Below, piece by piece: positions 21,311-33,284 of a DNA stretch of 64,000 nt. Source of the stretch: Persicaria tinctoria (taxonomy: Eukaryota > Streptophyta > Magnoliopsida > Caryophyllales > Polygonaceae); contig JBANSL010000009.1 of the NCBI GenBank assembly GCA_037127255.1, positions 31,947,975-32,011,974 of the forward strand. Direction: 5' to 3'. The position numbers were made by a program, and so were the translations under genes. Position 1 is the first letter of the stretch. The number at the start of each line of letters is the position of its first letter. The notes under the pieces are model-generated. The model saw only the letters and a list, made by a program, of their open reading frames with translations, was not told where the DNA came from and ran no database searches.

Positions 21311-22053
21311 TAGGGGTGGGCATGGGACGGGACGGGATTGGGGTAATCCCGCGTCTCGTCCCGCGTATTTTTTGCGGGACGGGATCGGGACGGGATTGAA
21401 TTTTTTTTTTTTCAAATCCCGCCGGGTCTTATCCCTCACGGGATGGGACGGGATCGGGACGGGACGGGATTTGTCCCTCATAAAAAAAAGAATAAAATAT
21501 AGTCCAAAAATAACAGTAAGTTTTTTTTTAAAAAAAAAAATCAATCCATCCATAATTCATGCAAAACACAATACTGTAAATGTTAACTCATGCAAAGCAA
21601 AACATTAAGCATAATGTTTTGCTGTAAGTGTTTTTTTCCCTCGTATACGTACTGTAAGTGTTTTTTTTAAAGGCCATTAGGCCAACAGCGGCAAACTATT
21701 TACTCCATTTCTTATACTGAGTATATTTTTACTGTTATTATTATTATTTTAAATTTTAAATTTCAAATTTTGGATTTAAATAAATGTTAAGGTATAATGT
21801 AATATATTCTTATATTTTTTTTTATTAATTTCAATTAAATATATAAAAAAATATATAATTTTATATATGTGCGGGAAGGGACGGGATTTGCGGGATTTGA
21901 AATCTTCGTCCCGCGTCCCGTCCCGCGTAATTTTTGCGGGACGGGATCGGGACGGGATTGATTTTTTTTTTTTCTAAATCCCACCGGGATCGGGACGGGA
22001 TCGGGACGGGATGCGGGACGGGACGGGATTTGCGGGATTTGTGCCCACCCCTA
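21311..22053. mobile_element. hAT-type MITE with GGGACGGGAT repeats
   Basis: It begins TAGGGGTGGGCATGGGACGG and ends in the inverse (TGCCCACCCCTA). A perfect 8-bp target duplication GTTTGAAG flanks it (21303-21310 and 22054-22061), diagnostic of hAT. Both subterminal regions are packed with CGGGACGGGAT words in both orientations. The 743 bp hold no transposase. Confidence 0.9.
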
Positions 22054-22061
22054 GTTTGAAG

Positions 22062-22452
22062 GGTTCAAAAAAAAAGGGGCAACAGGGTGTTTGACGGGAG
22101 ATGCAAGAGGGTAGGCTGGAGTTGCCGGTGGGTTTTTTTTTTCCATGAAAATAGAACCTTGGGGGGAAGGTTTGAGAGGTTTTTTTCTTGGGAAGGAGAG
22201 AGAGGAGGGGTACAAAGTGAGGTCACTTTTGTCTTTTTCACCACAAAAACAACTTTTAGACCTTATAAACACCAAATATTATTCAGATTTTTTAGATTTT
22301 TTTTTTTAAATCTCCACCTTCCACATCTCCGTTATCTAAAAAAATCCCCCATTTCCCAAAAAAGACCCCATTTGCCAAACATAGCCAATCCATTAAAGCG
22401 GAAGGACACTAAAAGATGAAGAAGAGATGGTAGTGAGGAAGAGATTTGGAGG
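22062..22452. other. short region between two hAT elements
   Basis: G-rich and T-rich sequence with no supported gene. The open frames on both strands are low complexity. Confidence 0.35.
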
Positions 22453-22460
22453 GTTTGAGG

Positions 22461-22846
22461 TAGGGCTACTATATGAAATGAACAGCTCGAGCTCGGCTTG
22501 GTACCGGCTCGAAAAATCTCGACTCGAGCTCGTTCACTTACTTTAGCAAGTCGAGCTTGAACAAAATTTTAAGCTCTGTTGAAAGTTCAGCTCGTTTGAA
22601 TAAAGCTCGAATAGCTCGAATTCTATGGAATTTCAAAATTTTCCTTTAAGTTAACATGCTATAAATAAGTAGAACTGCTTAAGACTCAAAAAAAGCTCGA
22701 CTCGAGCTCATTCATTTTCTAAACAAGTCAAGCTTGATCATGATAAAAAGCTCGTTTAAAATTTAGGCTCGGTTCAAGCTCGTTTAACAAATGAACTAAA
22801 CTTGAGCATGCCTAGCTCGGCTCGCTCGGCTCGAATAACACCCCTA
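22461..22846. mobile_element. second hAT-type MITE with CTCGAGCTCG repeats
   Basis: It starts TAGGGCTACTATATGAA and ends AATAACACCCCTA, imperfect inverted ends of the TAGGGGTG type. Flanks GTTTGAGG (22453-22460) and GTTCGAGG (22847-22854) form an 8-bp target duplication with one difference. Subterminal words GCTCGAGCTCG and AGCTCGGCTCG recur. It differs in sequence from the hAT element 400 bp away. Confidence 0.8.
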
Positions 22847-22854
22847 GTTCGAGG

Positions 22855-23279
22855 TTGATGTAGCCCCCCTAAATAGAGAGGGAAAAAAGACCAAAAATAA
22901 AACTAACTTTCAAACATGAACCAATATTAATTATTCCGTAATTGGTAAAGAATAATATTTATTACAATGGATTCACAAAACCCTTTATTCTCATTTTTTG
23001 ATAAATTTTTTTCTTCATTTTTTATACTAAATAATTATTTAAATCATAAATTTAAGGTTTTCTCTGATATATTTTTAAAAACATAATTTTTTATATATAC
23101 ATAAAAAAAATTTAGGCCCTCTGAATAAAGTCCTACATTCGCAACAGCTGCTGTGAATGCCAATACACGACCTCTCTCTTTAACCTTCCACATCACATCA
23201 AATAAAATATCTCTTGTATGATTAATCAATCAAGAGATATAAAACCGTTTATGTCTTACTTTGGCAATAACCTTGATAA
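22855..23279. other. AT-rich spacer
   Basis: No gene supported. Short exon-like GC content near 23130-23190 has no recognisable protein. Confidence 0.35.
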
Positions 23280-24338
23280 CACGTCTAAGGCGGAAAAGTT
23301 GGCTTTTTCTTGGGGGACCATATAGAACATTCGGAACCAACATGTGTTCAAACATGTTCCCATTCAAAATAGAGACGCAGCATTACGCCTAATCAAATCC
23401 CATGATGTGAATTCGTTCAAGGCATCTCGATTTGAGCTCTACCTTGATGAGGATTCCATCCTTCAAACACACAAATCCAACAACAAACGGAACAAAAATA
23501 AACATAATACGATTGTTTGGCGCAAACCCCCAAGTGGGACTTTTAAATTAAATTTTGATGGATCTCCTATGACTAACAACCTCAGCACGGCGGGTATTAT
23601 AATTCGTGATTGGGACGGTTACAATCAACTTGGGTTACCAAAAACATGGAAAACAAAGTCCTCTCAAGGCAGAGGCACTCGCCCTCAAGCTTGGTGTCCA
23701 ACATGCATTACATTTACGCATAGATAAACTTCACATAGAGTAAGAGCTCTGCCTTGATGAGGATTCCATCCTTCAAAGACACAAATCCAACAACAAACGG
23801 AACAAAAATAAACACAATACGATTGTTTGGCGCAAACCCCCAAGAGGGACTTTTAAATTAAATTTTGATGGATCTATTATGACTAACAACTTCAGCACGG
23901 CATGTATTATAATTCGTGATTGGGACGGTTGCAATCAACTTGGGTTACCAAAAACTTGGAAAACAAAGTCCTCTGAAGGCAGAGGCACTCACCCTCAAGC
24001 TTGGTGTCCAACATGCATTACATTTACTCATAGATAAACTTCACATAGAGTTAGATTCCAGCATAATCATGAACCATCTCAACAAAAAATCCAAATGTCC
24101 TTTGGAGATCGAACTCATGCATCTTGTAAGAAATTCAACTCATGTTATCAACCTTTAAAGAGATGAACTTTTTTCATATACCCCGTATAGGCAATAAAGT
24201 AGCTGATAAGGTTGCACATCTTTGTCACTCTGCATGGGGTGTTGATATTCACAATAATAATGGTCTTCTAGACTTCATCCGAAAGGATGTCATCGGGTAG
24301 AGCCTCTCGCCCGAATTCTTTCCTAATAAAAAAAAAAG
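23280..24338 (+). mobile_element. 5'-truncated LINE with internal 310-bp tandem duplication
   Basis: From about 23300 the sequence encodes the end of an L1-type ORF2: IRNQHVFKHVPIQNRDAALR, then TFKLNFDGSP...IIIRDWDG of the RNase H domain. A segment beginning GAGCTC-x-GCCTTGATGAGG occurs at 23434 and again at 23744 (period 310 bp), so the RNase H start is present twice. The end LLDFIRKDVIG plus stop (about 24298) and an A-tract at 24327-24338 match the 3' end of the large LINE at 14.5 kb. Several stops and frameshifts make it non-functional. A target duplication was not found. Confidence 0.75.
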
Positions 24339-24787
24339 AGTTGCTGCAGCTGCATGTAACTATAGCTGATATAAGGAGACTATGACATCGTTCTACAATC
24401 GAGTTCTCATTATGAATCCTCGTTTACACCAATTGGCTAAATGATTAAATAAATAACATAAACCCATATCGCTTCACAATGTGAAATTTCGAGAAACTCT
24501 GGTTGATCGGGTCGTATGAAAACGAAAGTTGTATGGTTATGTTATTTTATTTTTGGTTATAAGGTCTGGATCCACTATTTTAACACAAAAGCTTAAGGCA
24601 ATATGTGGCGGCTTTCCCTTCCTTACATTTTGATTTGGTTTTTATTTTATTTTTCAATGTTGGACTCTACCCACAACCCCAACACACACCCTCAAGTGCA
24701 TTCTTTTACCCTTACCCTAAGCCATTGTGTAGGGATTCATTTGTCCTTATATTTTTTGTTATTATATACCGCTCATAATCAATGTGA
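24339..24787. other. spacer, no gene seen
   Basis: AT-rich. The 79-codon frame at 24603-24842 runs into the CACTA terminus and is not a credible gene. Confidence 0.35.
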
Positions 24788-24960
24788 CACTATAGGAAAA
24801 GCGGGTGTTTCCCGACGTTTTGTTTTCGAAGCTCTTAAATAACGTCGATAATTTTCGACGCCGTAAGTTGTCGAAAAGTTTCGACGTTTTTAGCTGTTGA
24901 GATTGACACATTCTCGACGCCATAGGCCGTCGAGAATGGTTCGACTAAAATATTAAAACA
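24788..24960 (+). mobile_element. CACTA-type transposon left end
   Basis: The sequence starts CACTATAGGAAAAGCGGG, close to plant CACTA termini (CACTA...GAAAA). Subterminal words GACGCC, TTTCGACG and GTCGA follow in both orientations. The right end was not found, so how far the element extends is unknown. Confidence 0.6.
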
Positions 24961-26293
24961 CCCCTAGCTGCTCCCGACTCGGACACCATATTCCCCTTCT
25001 ACGTTCAGAGGCTTCGAAACCCCTTAGATTGAAGGTCCTCCCAACTCAAACACCATTAGGAGGGTTGATTTCTCACCTGTGGTTGGAGCCGATCGAGATA
25101 TTAGGAGGCGAATTCGAGATACGAAGCTCAAATCAGGAGGTTGGAGGCAAATCGATTTCTCAAATCAGGAGGTTGAAGACAAATTCGAGATCCACATCCG
25201 TCGTCCCTCTCCGTTCGTCTCATAAGTATGTTCCTCTCCGTCACGTCCCTCACCTACGGTAATCCTCTCTCATTGTCTTCAGATATTCTAGTCTTGAGGA
25301 ACCCTACCATTATCGCGTTGTGTTCAAAAACCCTCACTTGCAATTTCTCTTGGTAACCGAGTATGAAATGCCAAAATGTCCACTAGAATCAATAGTGTTG
25401 TGTTCAATAGCCGGACGATACTTATAAGATTGAGTTGTTTTCCAATTTTCAAAGAGCTTTGTACCTTCTGAATACTACTAACTTGTTTCTTATTATATTT
25501 GCCGTCATTATTTTCATCTGGTGATCAGAAATTCATTTGCTTTAAATTGATTCTCACTAATTCAGTAGTTGCTAAAGGAACTCAACAAAGTGAGTGTTTC
25601 TGGCATCCTGTCTATTTTTTAGGAACTGATCTTATGAAATTGGATCTATAATCGTCCCTTATAATTATTACTAATAATTATGAGATTCCTTCATCAAACA
25701 TTTTGTAATTGGTGTTGGAAATTGTTAAAATAATTATAAGATTTCTGTGCATTATTTTTTGCTTATACTATATGTTTACATTCAACTAGTAATTGGTGCT
25801 GGAAATTCTTGAAATATGTTTCTTATTATATGTACTTCTATTTTACTCTTATACTTCTATTTTTATTTATACCTTCAACATGTAGAAAATGATACTTTTG
25901 GGTTTCTGCTATAGAATCTTCAGTACGTAAGGCCATCACTTCTTTTTTAATAAGGATCAAACACCATCATCTATTTAGCAATATAGGTGTTCCTATTAAT
26001 AAGATGTTTTAATTGTCACATTTATATGATTTGCTCGGATGAGAATCTCACTTTCTGGTTATAAAAATAATTAGCTCCTTATTTTGTGAAGGTAGACAGA
26101 AGCTTGACTAATCTTATATTGTAAAAAATTTATCTTGTTCTATATGTATAATGTGCAGGTGCACACACATACACCATGAAGATATCATATGTTGGCTTCA
26201 AGCAGCTTTTGGTGTATTATATACGAACTATATTCAAACAACTTAATGCAAGTTTACATTCTTTTGCACTTTATGAGATTAACTTATGTCGAG
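24961..26293. other. gene-leader-like and intron-like sequence
   Basis: The sequence from 24970 to 25260 is moderately GC-rich with an exon-1-like texture. The rest to 26290 is T-rich and intron-like, with a pyrimidine/AG run before the exon-like piece that follows. No start codon can be assigned. Confidence 0.3.
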
Positions 26294-26363
26294 GCAGTCA
26301 ACTTTGCACCTGCTGATCACCGGATGCCTCATGAAGGCTTTGGAGCTGAGCTTTATAAGCGTT
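26294..26363 (+). pseudogene. exon-like fragment, unknown gene
   Basis: A protein-like stretch reads NFAPADHRMPHEGFGAELYK and on through RYHKAG, followed by GTAACC, which can act as a donor. I do not recognise the family. It lies about 1 kb before another exon-like piece in the same strand and they may be from one gene. The region follows a CACTA end, so transposon capture is possible. Confidence 0.35.
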
Positions 26364-27361
26364 ATCACAAAGCTGGTAACCCAATGGTGAACCCAAAAGT
26401 GTTAATATGTGTGTGTACCGCCATGGCCATCCAAGCTTAATATCTTTAATTGGGTGAGGCAGTCAACTTTTCATGATTACATTTTCCAAGGTAGAGAAGA
26501 ATGAAAAAAAAATATATTTGTTCTCCACGAGCTATTATGGCTGCTGTATTCTAAAGTTAACCAAGTAATTATGCAGACATGCACTGAGTTTTTGGGTGTT
26601 TGTAATATGTGATCTACATACATATGTGCTTGACGTACTTTTAGTTATCAATACATGAACTTTGTAATACTTGCAGTACTTTTAATGAAAATATAAGCCT
26701 GAGAACTACATGAGCTCACATCAATATTTTCTAGATGTTTGACCCCACATTCTTCTTTTCATGGACGTTCACCAACTATATTTTGGATCAAGATTTTATT
26801 GATGTTTGATGGTGTTTAAAGAAGGAAAAACCCCACTGTCATGACTAAGAATGGTGCTACTTTGTGGGGCTGATTCTACGTAATGTGTGAGAATATATAT
26901 ATTAGCATGTCTTTTTTCATCTTCATATATCATGTCAATGCTATGATAGAAATCAGGATTTAGGTTACTTTAAATGGAGAGCGGCCATCCGGCCATTTAG
27001 AGTAGTTATAGTGTCAAACAACAAGATGAGCATCTTACTTTTGGCGATTTAGCCATTTAGAGTAGTTTTAGAGGTAGTACTTTTGGCTCAGTGTTTTGAC
27101 CATCTATTCTTAGCTGCTGTTTAGTTGGGATAGGCTTATTAGATGATTTACATTTCTTTTTCCATGTTTATTACTCTCTATGACATTTGCTTTTGGACTC
27201 TCAAGCTCACCACCCAGCTGTAAGACTTTTAATGGAGAATCTGTTTTTAGAGATTTTGCCTTTTTAAGCCCTCCAAGCTACTTGTATAAGTATAAGCTAC
27301 CCAAATCAGCTTAATGTATTCTTACTTTCTTCAATGTTTGTTGATTTTCAATGGTGTAAAC
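26364..27361. other. intron-like sequence
   Basis: T-rich non-coding sequence between two exon-like pieces. It ends in TTTCAATGGTGTAAACAG, a possible acceptor. Confidence 0.3.
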
Positions 27362-27474
27362 AGATAGGGAAGGCTGATCATTCTAACCAAATGGTGCTAG
27401 AAGCTCTCAATGCAATTCGTACCGGCAAAGATGATGAGTTTATGGAGGCTACATTGGGCGTGGCTGATTCTCAG
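27362..27474 (+). pseudogene. exon-like fragment, unknown gene (second piece)
   Basis: After AAACAG the frame reads IGKADHSNQMVLEALNAIRT, then GKDDEFMEATLGVADSQ, ending before GTTCTA. It is clearly protein-like, but I cannot name it. The sequence then runs into a TA microsatellite that marks the edge of the 27575-34003 element, so any gene is cut here. Confidence 0.4.
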
Positions 27475-27505
27475 GTTCTACTTATTTTCACAATGATTTT
27501 CAATG

Positions 27506-27506
<1 letters not shown>

Positions 27507-27574
<68 letters not shown>
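27507..27574. repeat. (TA)34 microsatellite
   Basis: About 68 bp of pure TA repeat, immediately left of the 6.4 kb inverted-repeat element. Confidence 0.9.
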
Positions 27575-27577
<3 letters not shown>

Positions 27578-27749
27578 AAGCTTTAAAATGTAAAAAGTCC
27601 TTAACGTGTAAAATAAGCTTAACGTGTAAAATTTATTTATTTTAATCAAAAGCGCGCTCACGCGCTTCATTTTTTTTTAAAAAAGGCCCAAAAGGCCTCT
27701 CTCGCTTCTCGCCCAGTAAGGCCCTCGCGAAGGAAGGAAGACGCCGGCC

Positions 27750-28232
27750 ATGGCTGCCCCTCCGTTCCTCTCTCTCCTCCCCGCCATCGATGCCGGTTCG
27801 CTTTGCCTCACCCCATTCAGATCCGGCGACGACGCCGACCTTGGAGCTCCTCTCACCTTGCACGCACCTCGCTCTCAGACCACTCCCTCTCGATCACAAT
27901 CGCCGCTGGTCCACTTCCGAAACCCTAAACCGCATCCACCACTGCTTCCGACCACACTCACCGTCCCTCCCCTCTCAGATCTCGCCTCCTCGCAACCGTT
28001 GGCGTCCCTCCGCTCTCAGATTTCGACTCCTCAACCTCCGTCGCGGCGGACGAAACCTCGCCTATCTCGCCCACATCCTAATCTCTGCTTCTGGCAGCGC
28101 CAGTCTCCCTCCCTACTTCCACCAGTCGATTCCCTCTCCCTCTCCAGCTCTCCGCATCCGCTTGTCGACCCCCTTTCCCTCTCTGCTTCCGCAAGACGAT
28201 TATACACCATATTCAAGGTTTGTATGTTGTGA
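27750..28232 (+). pseudogene. captured gene 5' end, N-terminal coding fragment
   Basis: An ATG in good context (GGCCATGGCTGCCCC) opens a 160-codon frame rich in Pro, Ser and Leu (MAAPPFLSLLPAIDAGSLCL...). Near its end ATATTCAAGGTTTGTATG resembles an exon/intron donor. The composition suits an organelle-targeted N-terminus or a 5' leader, but no domain is recognisable. It starts 175 bp inside the left terminus and points inward. Low-complexity GC content means it could also be non-coding leader. Confidence 0.35.
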
Positions 28233-29972
28233 ATTTTTCATTCTCAATTTCTTCATCTAATATTCTTAATTGATTCATGCTTGTGTGAATTCAATGCGTT
28301 CTTAAGACTTTTACTTGTTAATGGAAGAAATCTGAAATTGCCATTTGGAATTTTGGGGCTGATTGAATTTGTGAAATTGGGGCTGAATTTTTCTATTTTT
28401 GCATAGTTTTTGGGAATAGCATTGGATATGGCCATTCAGTTTCAAAAGAAAGAATCTAATCTTTGGAAATGCATTTTAGTTGTTGAAGAAACGGGAAAGA
28501 GGTCAGTTTATTTTTGTGCTTATTGAAGCTTCAAATGTTAGCATTATTTCCTAGGAGCCTAGATATTAAAAGAAGATTGACGTGTTTTCATGCTATGATT
28601 GATGTGTTTTGAGAATGGGATTGGTTTGTTTGTGATTGTATTGTCTGTGTTGATTTTCCTTGCTCAAACGGTCTTACATATGATGCATATATAGTGCCTC
28701 TATGATAGCTGTCGATAGCTGGATCGAAGAAGCTAGAACAGTAGTACAAAATGCGGCCAAACGTCCAGTCCTGATGTCCTAGGATTTGCGCTCTTCCGGC
28801 TTGGGCAGTTTGTTGGACTTCTCTATGATAGCTGCTAATTCAGTTTCATATTCATTTAGGGCTGAAATTCAGTTGCTTGGAGTAATTAACTTGCATTTTC
28901 ACATTATTAATGACCTAACATTGCCAATTCATTGAGTCTATGTACTGATTATGGAGCTGCAAAAAATTTGGGGGAAATGATTTAGGTTTTTTTCTAATTA
29001 AGACACAGGGCTTGTGATTTCCATGGGTTTAAGCTCTTTGATTGGTGATGGGGGTAATGATTGATGAGTATGAGCCTTGCAATCCAGGCTCAAAAACACA
29101 CCAGGACAAGTCCCCCTATTGGTTCTCTTTGAGCATTGCACAGAAGTGAAGTCCTTGTGCAGGAGATATACTATTACTGCTTGTGAAGCATACCGAGCTT
29201 ATCATTGACAAGGTAAAATGTGTATTGGTTTTCATTGATTAAAATCCATTTATTTAGGCAATTGCTGGATTCAATAATAAAGAGACAAACCCTGCTCTTT
29301 TATTTATTTTTATTTTTTATTCACATTAGTAGGCCATATAGATAGCAAGGCCAATATTTGTCTCAGAAGTATGAGTATTGTTGGCATACACATTTGTCAG
29401 TGGCTTCAAACTTATTTTGTCTACTGTCTTTTAGATGTAATGTCGATGTCTCTCATTTTTTGGATAGAGATAGAGCACACATATTGTTGTGATCCAAATC
29501 CTTGTGGGTGCGAATTGCAGGAACCATCTTAAATACTTACTGAGATTAAACTATTCAAAAGAGTTGCAGACAAGAAGAAAGTCTAGTTGACAGTCCGAAA
29601 CTGAATCCTAGAAATTAACTCATATAGAAGGATTGGAAAATCATATCCCAATAATGAGAAGTTTTTTACTTTTGCACTACCACCTTCAATCTAGCGAATT
29701 TATGTTAATTTTTGAAGACATTTTTTAGTTTCAATCTTAGTTGTTTGCTCCCTTCCATCTGGGGAATAAATGTTATCTACATTGCACCATCAGTCTTTTC
29801 CTATAAAAGTGATGATCCTTCTCATAATTAGAAATTTTGGTTGTAATGTGTTCTCTCTTTCTCATTGTTTTTTGGATTAGTTGTGTCTGGAAGGAGCACC
29901 AGTTTCTTACTTTACATTGTCTTCATTAGATTTGCTTGATTCTTACCACTATAATAGAATATTTTTATTTGT
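28233..29972. other. intron-like and exon-scrap sequence inside the element
   Basis: T-rich sequence with occasional exon-like pieces, for example YEPCNPGSKTHQDKSPYWFS near 29067-29126 and a GC-richer stretch near 28730-28800. These may continue the captured gene, but no splice chain could be assembled. Confidence 0.3.
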
Positions 29973-30042
29973 GGCCTATTAGCTCAATTGGTAGAGTGAT
30001 GTGCGTATGCACAAAGATGTGGGTTCGAATCCCACATAGGTT
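29973..30042 (+). ncRNA. tRNA-like cloverleaf (left, inward-facing)
   Basis: GGCCTAT pairs with ATAGGTT (two G-U) as acceptor stem. TAGCTCAATTGGTAGAGT gives a D arm, and GTGGGTTCGAATCCCAC gives a perfect T arm with a B box. The anticodon arm has four pairs and a 6-nt loop (CGTATG) instead of 7, so no normal anticodon can be read. It is therefore a tRNA-like element rather than a decoding tRNA. A diverged inverted copy lies at 30799-30869. Confidence 0.6.
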
Positions 30043-30094
30043 ATATTATAAACAAGAACACACCAATCCCAAATTGTTAATCATGGACATTATA

Positions 30095-30770
30095 ATCTTA
30101 GTTATGCACTTTTTAACCTTAATTATACACTTTTTTTTATCTTAATTATGCACTTTAATTTGAAATTGTTATACGTAAAAAACTCAATTTCAAACTCACA
30201 TATATCCAACCTAAATTATATATGTGAGAGGTAAACCCAAACTCTCAAAAGTAAAAAAAAATAATTAAAACATCGATTTCAAAAGCACATCTTTTGTCTT
30301 ATTCATGCACATTATGATCTTAATTTTGCACAATTGTATTCTAAATCTGCACAATTGTATCTTACTTTTGCACACTTGTATTCTAAATGTGCAAAATTGT
30401 ATCTTACTTTTGCACAATTGTAGTTTAAATTTGCACAATTGTATCCTACTTTTGCACACTTGTATTCTAAATGTGCACATTACAATTTTATTTTTACACT
30501 TCATGTTCTTATATTTTCACTTTACAGTTGCACAAAAGCATTTCACAGTTGCACAAATGCACTTCACAGTTGCACAACTGCATTTCACAGTTGCACAAAT
30601 GTACTTCACAGTTGCACAAATGCACTTCACAGTTGCACAAGTGTATCTTACTTTTGCACACTTGTATTCTAAATGTGCACATTTCAATTTTATTTTTGCA
30701 CTTTATGTTCTTATATTTGCACATTACAATTTTATTTTTGCACTTTACACTCTTATTCATGAAGAGAAAC
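30095..30770. repeat. 21-bp degenerate tandem array, TGCACAA consensus
   Basis: About 26 units start with TGCAC. Between 30327 and 30475, and again from 30531 to 30680, consecutive units are exactly 21 bp. Two sub-types alternate: one continues AATTGTATTCTAAAT and the other AAATGCACTTCACAG. Open frames across it are repeat artefacts. The word also occurs, inverted, just outside the right cloverleaf (30890-30965). Confidence 0.85.
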
Positions 30771-30798
30771 ATAGTACTTGTAAGCGATAAACATAGAT

Positions 30799-30869
30799 AG
30801 CCTATACGGGATTTGAACCCGCATCTTTGTGCGTAGGCACAATGCTCTTCCAATTTGAGCTGATAGGCT
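30799..30869 (-). ncRNA. tRNA-like cloverleaf (right, inverted)
   Basis: On the minus strand AGCCTAT pairs fully with ATAGGCT. The D arm is GCTC/GAGC, the T arm GCGGGTTCAAATCCCGT, and the anticodon stem TTGTG/CACAA encloses a 6-nt loop (CCTACG). All four helices are intact, including compensating differences from the left copy, but the loop length rules out ordinary decoding. The pair faces inward across the 21-bp array, 897 bp end to end. Confidence 0.65.
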
Positions 30870-33284
30870 TATAATCGGACATCACGCATATTAGTGCAAT
30901 TTTAGAATACAATTGTGCAATCTGGACTATATTAAGTGCAAAAATAAGATATATTAGTGCAATTCTAAATAACATATCTATCAATATAAACTATTAGAAA
31001 TGGGGAATATTAATCATCGAAGTGTAGATCTGTTAAGGACTTAATGCATAACATTAAGCTACAAATAATGAGTTAAAACAAGTTGCTGAAACATACAAAA
31101 AGAAGTCACCAATACAAATCAAAGATACTAAGTTGTTCAAACAGCGCACGCAAGAAAACCTAAAGAAGTTGCTGATCTCAAACACTTATTGTGAAAAATT
31201 GTGTATTTGTTGATGAGTTTCCTCCAGGTCTCCCTGAATGTCTTCATTTACGGGGCATAAATTACTTAACTAGTCTCGCAAGTTTACGGGGCATCAAATT
31301 AAGGTGGTTAAAAAGCATTCAGACAAACACGTAAAAGCAATCCCTTACATGTCCAAATCAAATGCTCACTTACTTGGGAAAGTAAGGCTTCAAGGAAAGC
31401 TGACTTATTTATAGGCAAATCATCACCATCATCTACCATTTCAGAACTGCATTCAAGTAAGCAATCTTCAAGTATAGATGCTTTATAATTTGAAATATAA
31501 TTAAATAAATACCGAAGGAAATTGAAATATTTAAACTAGTAACCAGTGAGTTCAATGTTAGATACAAGCGCACGTTGAATATCTAATACAGTGACCAGAA
31601 AAGGCTGGTAAAATTACAGCGATCATAGCCTATTCAGGCAATACAATAAGATATCTGGACCCTTTCTCGCAAAACCAAATCTCAAGCTATTTAGGCATTG
31701 AGTTCCTATCACATCTGTCCAGATCCCACCACTCCAATATCTAAATATAGATACAATATATCTGGAGGAAACATGAAGTCACCCACTTGTATGAATCCTG
31801 CACATAAACAAACTTGTTAGACATTACAGGATTTAGTGGACGAAAGAACAACAGTAAATCTGCTCAGGTTTAGATTAACAGTGAGGGAATACTGCGGTTA
31901 CCAACCCAAAATTGAAGCTCTCTACACACATTGGCTTTTGCTTGAAACTTCATTTGTTTTACCCTCTTCCTTTTCTTGCAATACATTAGAAGGCATTTTT
32001 ATCAATTTATAAGCTTCAATACAACTCTTTATGCAGTATTAATACCATAAAACAGAGGGACTGTATGAAAAACCAGGAATTCAGGATACTTATTTCTTCT
32101 ATTTATGCACTATTAAACCTTGAATATGCACATTGTCTATCTAATATTGCACTTAAGCTACTTGTGGAAAAGTAGCTTGTGGAAAATATATCACAAGCAT
32201 AGAACACAATACAATGATCTACACATTGCACATGCACAAGATGATTAAGAGAAAGGGGCCCTAATCCTCAAGTGCATGAGCCACAATACAATGATCTACA
32301 CATTCCTGGAATGCTGAGCAAAATGAACCAGCAGTTCTACCTTTATATGATGAATGTGTCTTGAAACAACTTTTGCAGGCAAATCACAAGCATGCTAGTC
32401 TGAGCTAACCAGTCATTCAATCACAGGCTGAATATGTATTCACAACCACGAATCAAACATCAACAGAAGATTTTACAAACAAAATGTTCAAAAACTGGAA
32501 ACTTAACCACTAATCAACTCAGATTAAAAAGAAGAGTGTCAATGAAAGAATCTGGAAACTTAGGCCCTATCCATAGGCTAGGCATACCGGGAGCAAAACC
32601 AAGTTCAAGTGTTCAATAATCCTCCCTTCATCTTAGCTCTTCCAAACTAGCCCTTGCACTTCAGAACCATGTAATTTACATCCCTAAAGAGAAACTCTAA
32701 ATGGAATAAGTAAAGGTGAATTACAAAGTTGCACAAGAAACTTCATGGAGACAGAAATTCCGAAGACACGTGATCCAAAGCAAAAAAAGTGTTCAATCAC
32801 AAGCGCCTTAAAATGGAAGCGAAACTAAGGCGAAGAATCAAGCAAATTGTGAAGATGAAGAGATGAACAATGAAGATGATAGTATCAAAGATGATACACA
32901 TGATTCTATTTCTATAACTTGTAACCGACTTAGATGAACTAACTCAAACGGTCCTCAACTAGCTAAGTTGAACCTTCAAACTACCTATCGCAGCTATCAT
33001 GATCTTTTTTTTTCGGTCAATACAGCTATCATGATCTAGTTCTATATGGTTATGCCAAAGGTAACTTAAACATAGGGCTTTCAGAATCCATGAATGGCTA
33101 CAGATTTGTTCACTGATTATGAGTTCATCAGATTTCTAATTCGACCTTAGCAACAACTTAGATTGACCACAACAAGCATTTGAATTAAGCATAGAGTAGA
33201 ACTTATATCAGACTACATAGTATACATTGTATCTGTATCTATTTGAATCAGGATTTATGAAGGAGATATTGATTATAAATGGAG
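30870..33284. other. non-coding interior of the 6.4 kb element
   Basis: No continuous coding frame. Some of this may be introns of the minus-strand gene fragment that begins near 33739. Scattered TGCAC words persist (30890-30965, 32105-32155). Confidence 0.35.

Noticed and set aside
22087..22419. 110-codon ORF between hAT elements
   Set aside because: G- and T-run-rich, with an equally open frame on the other strand and no homology I recognise.
30265..30853. Overlapping open frames across the TGCACAA array on both strands
   Set aside because: A 21-bp period keeps every frame open because 21 is a multiple of three. The peptides merely repeat 7-residue units.
29973..30869. Functional tRNA genes
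   Set aside because: The cloverleaves are good, but both have 6-nt anticodon loops, so no normal anticodon can be assigned.
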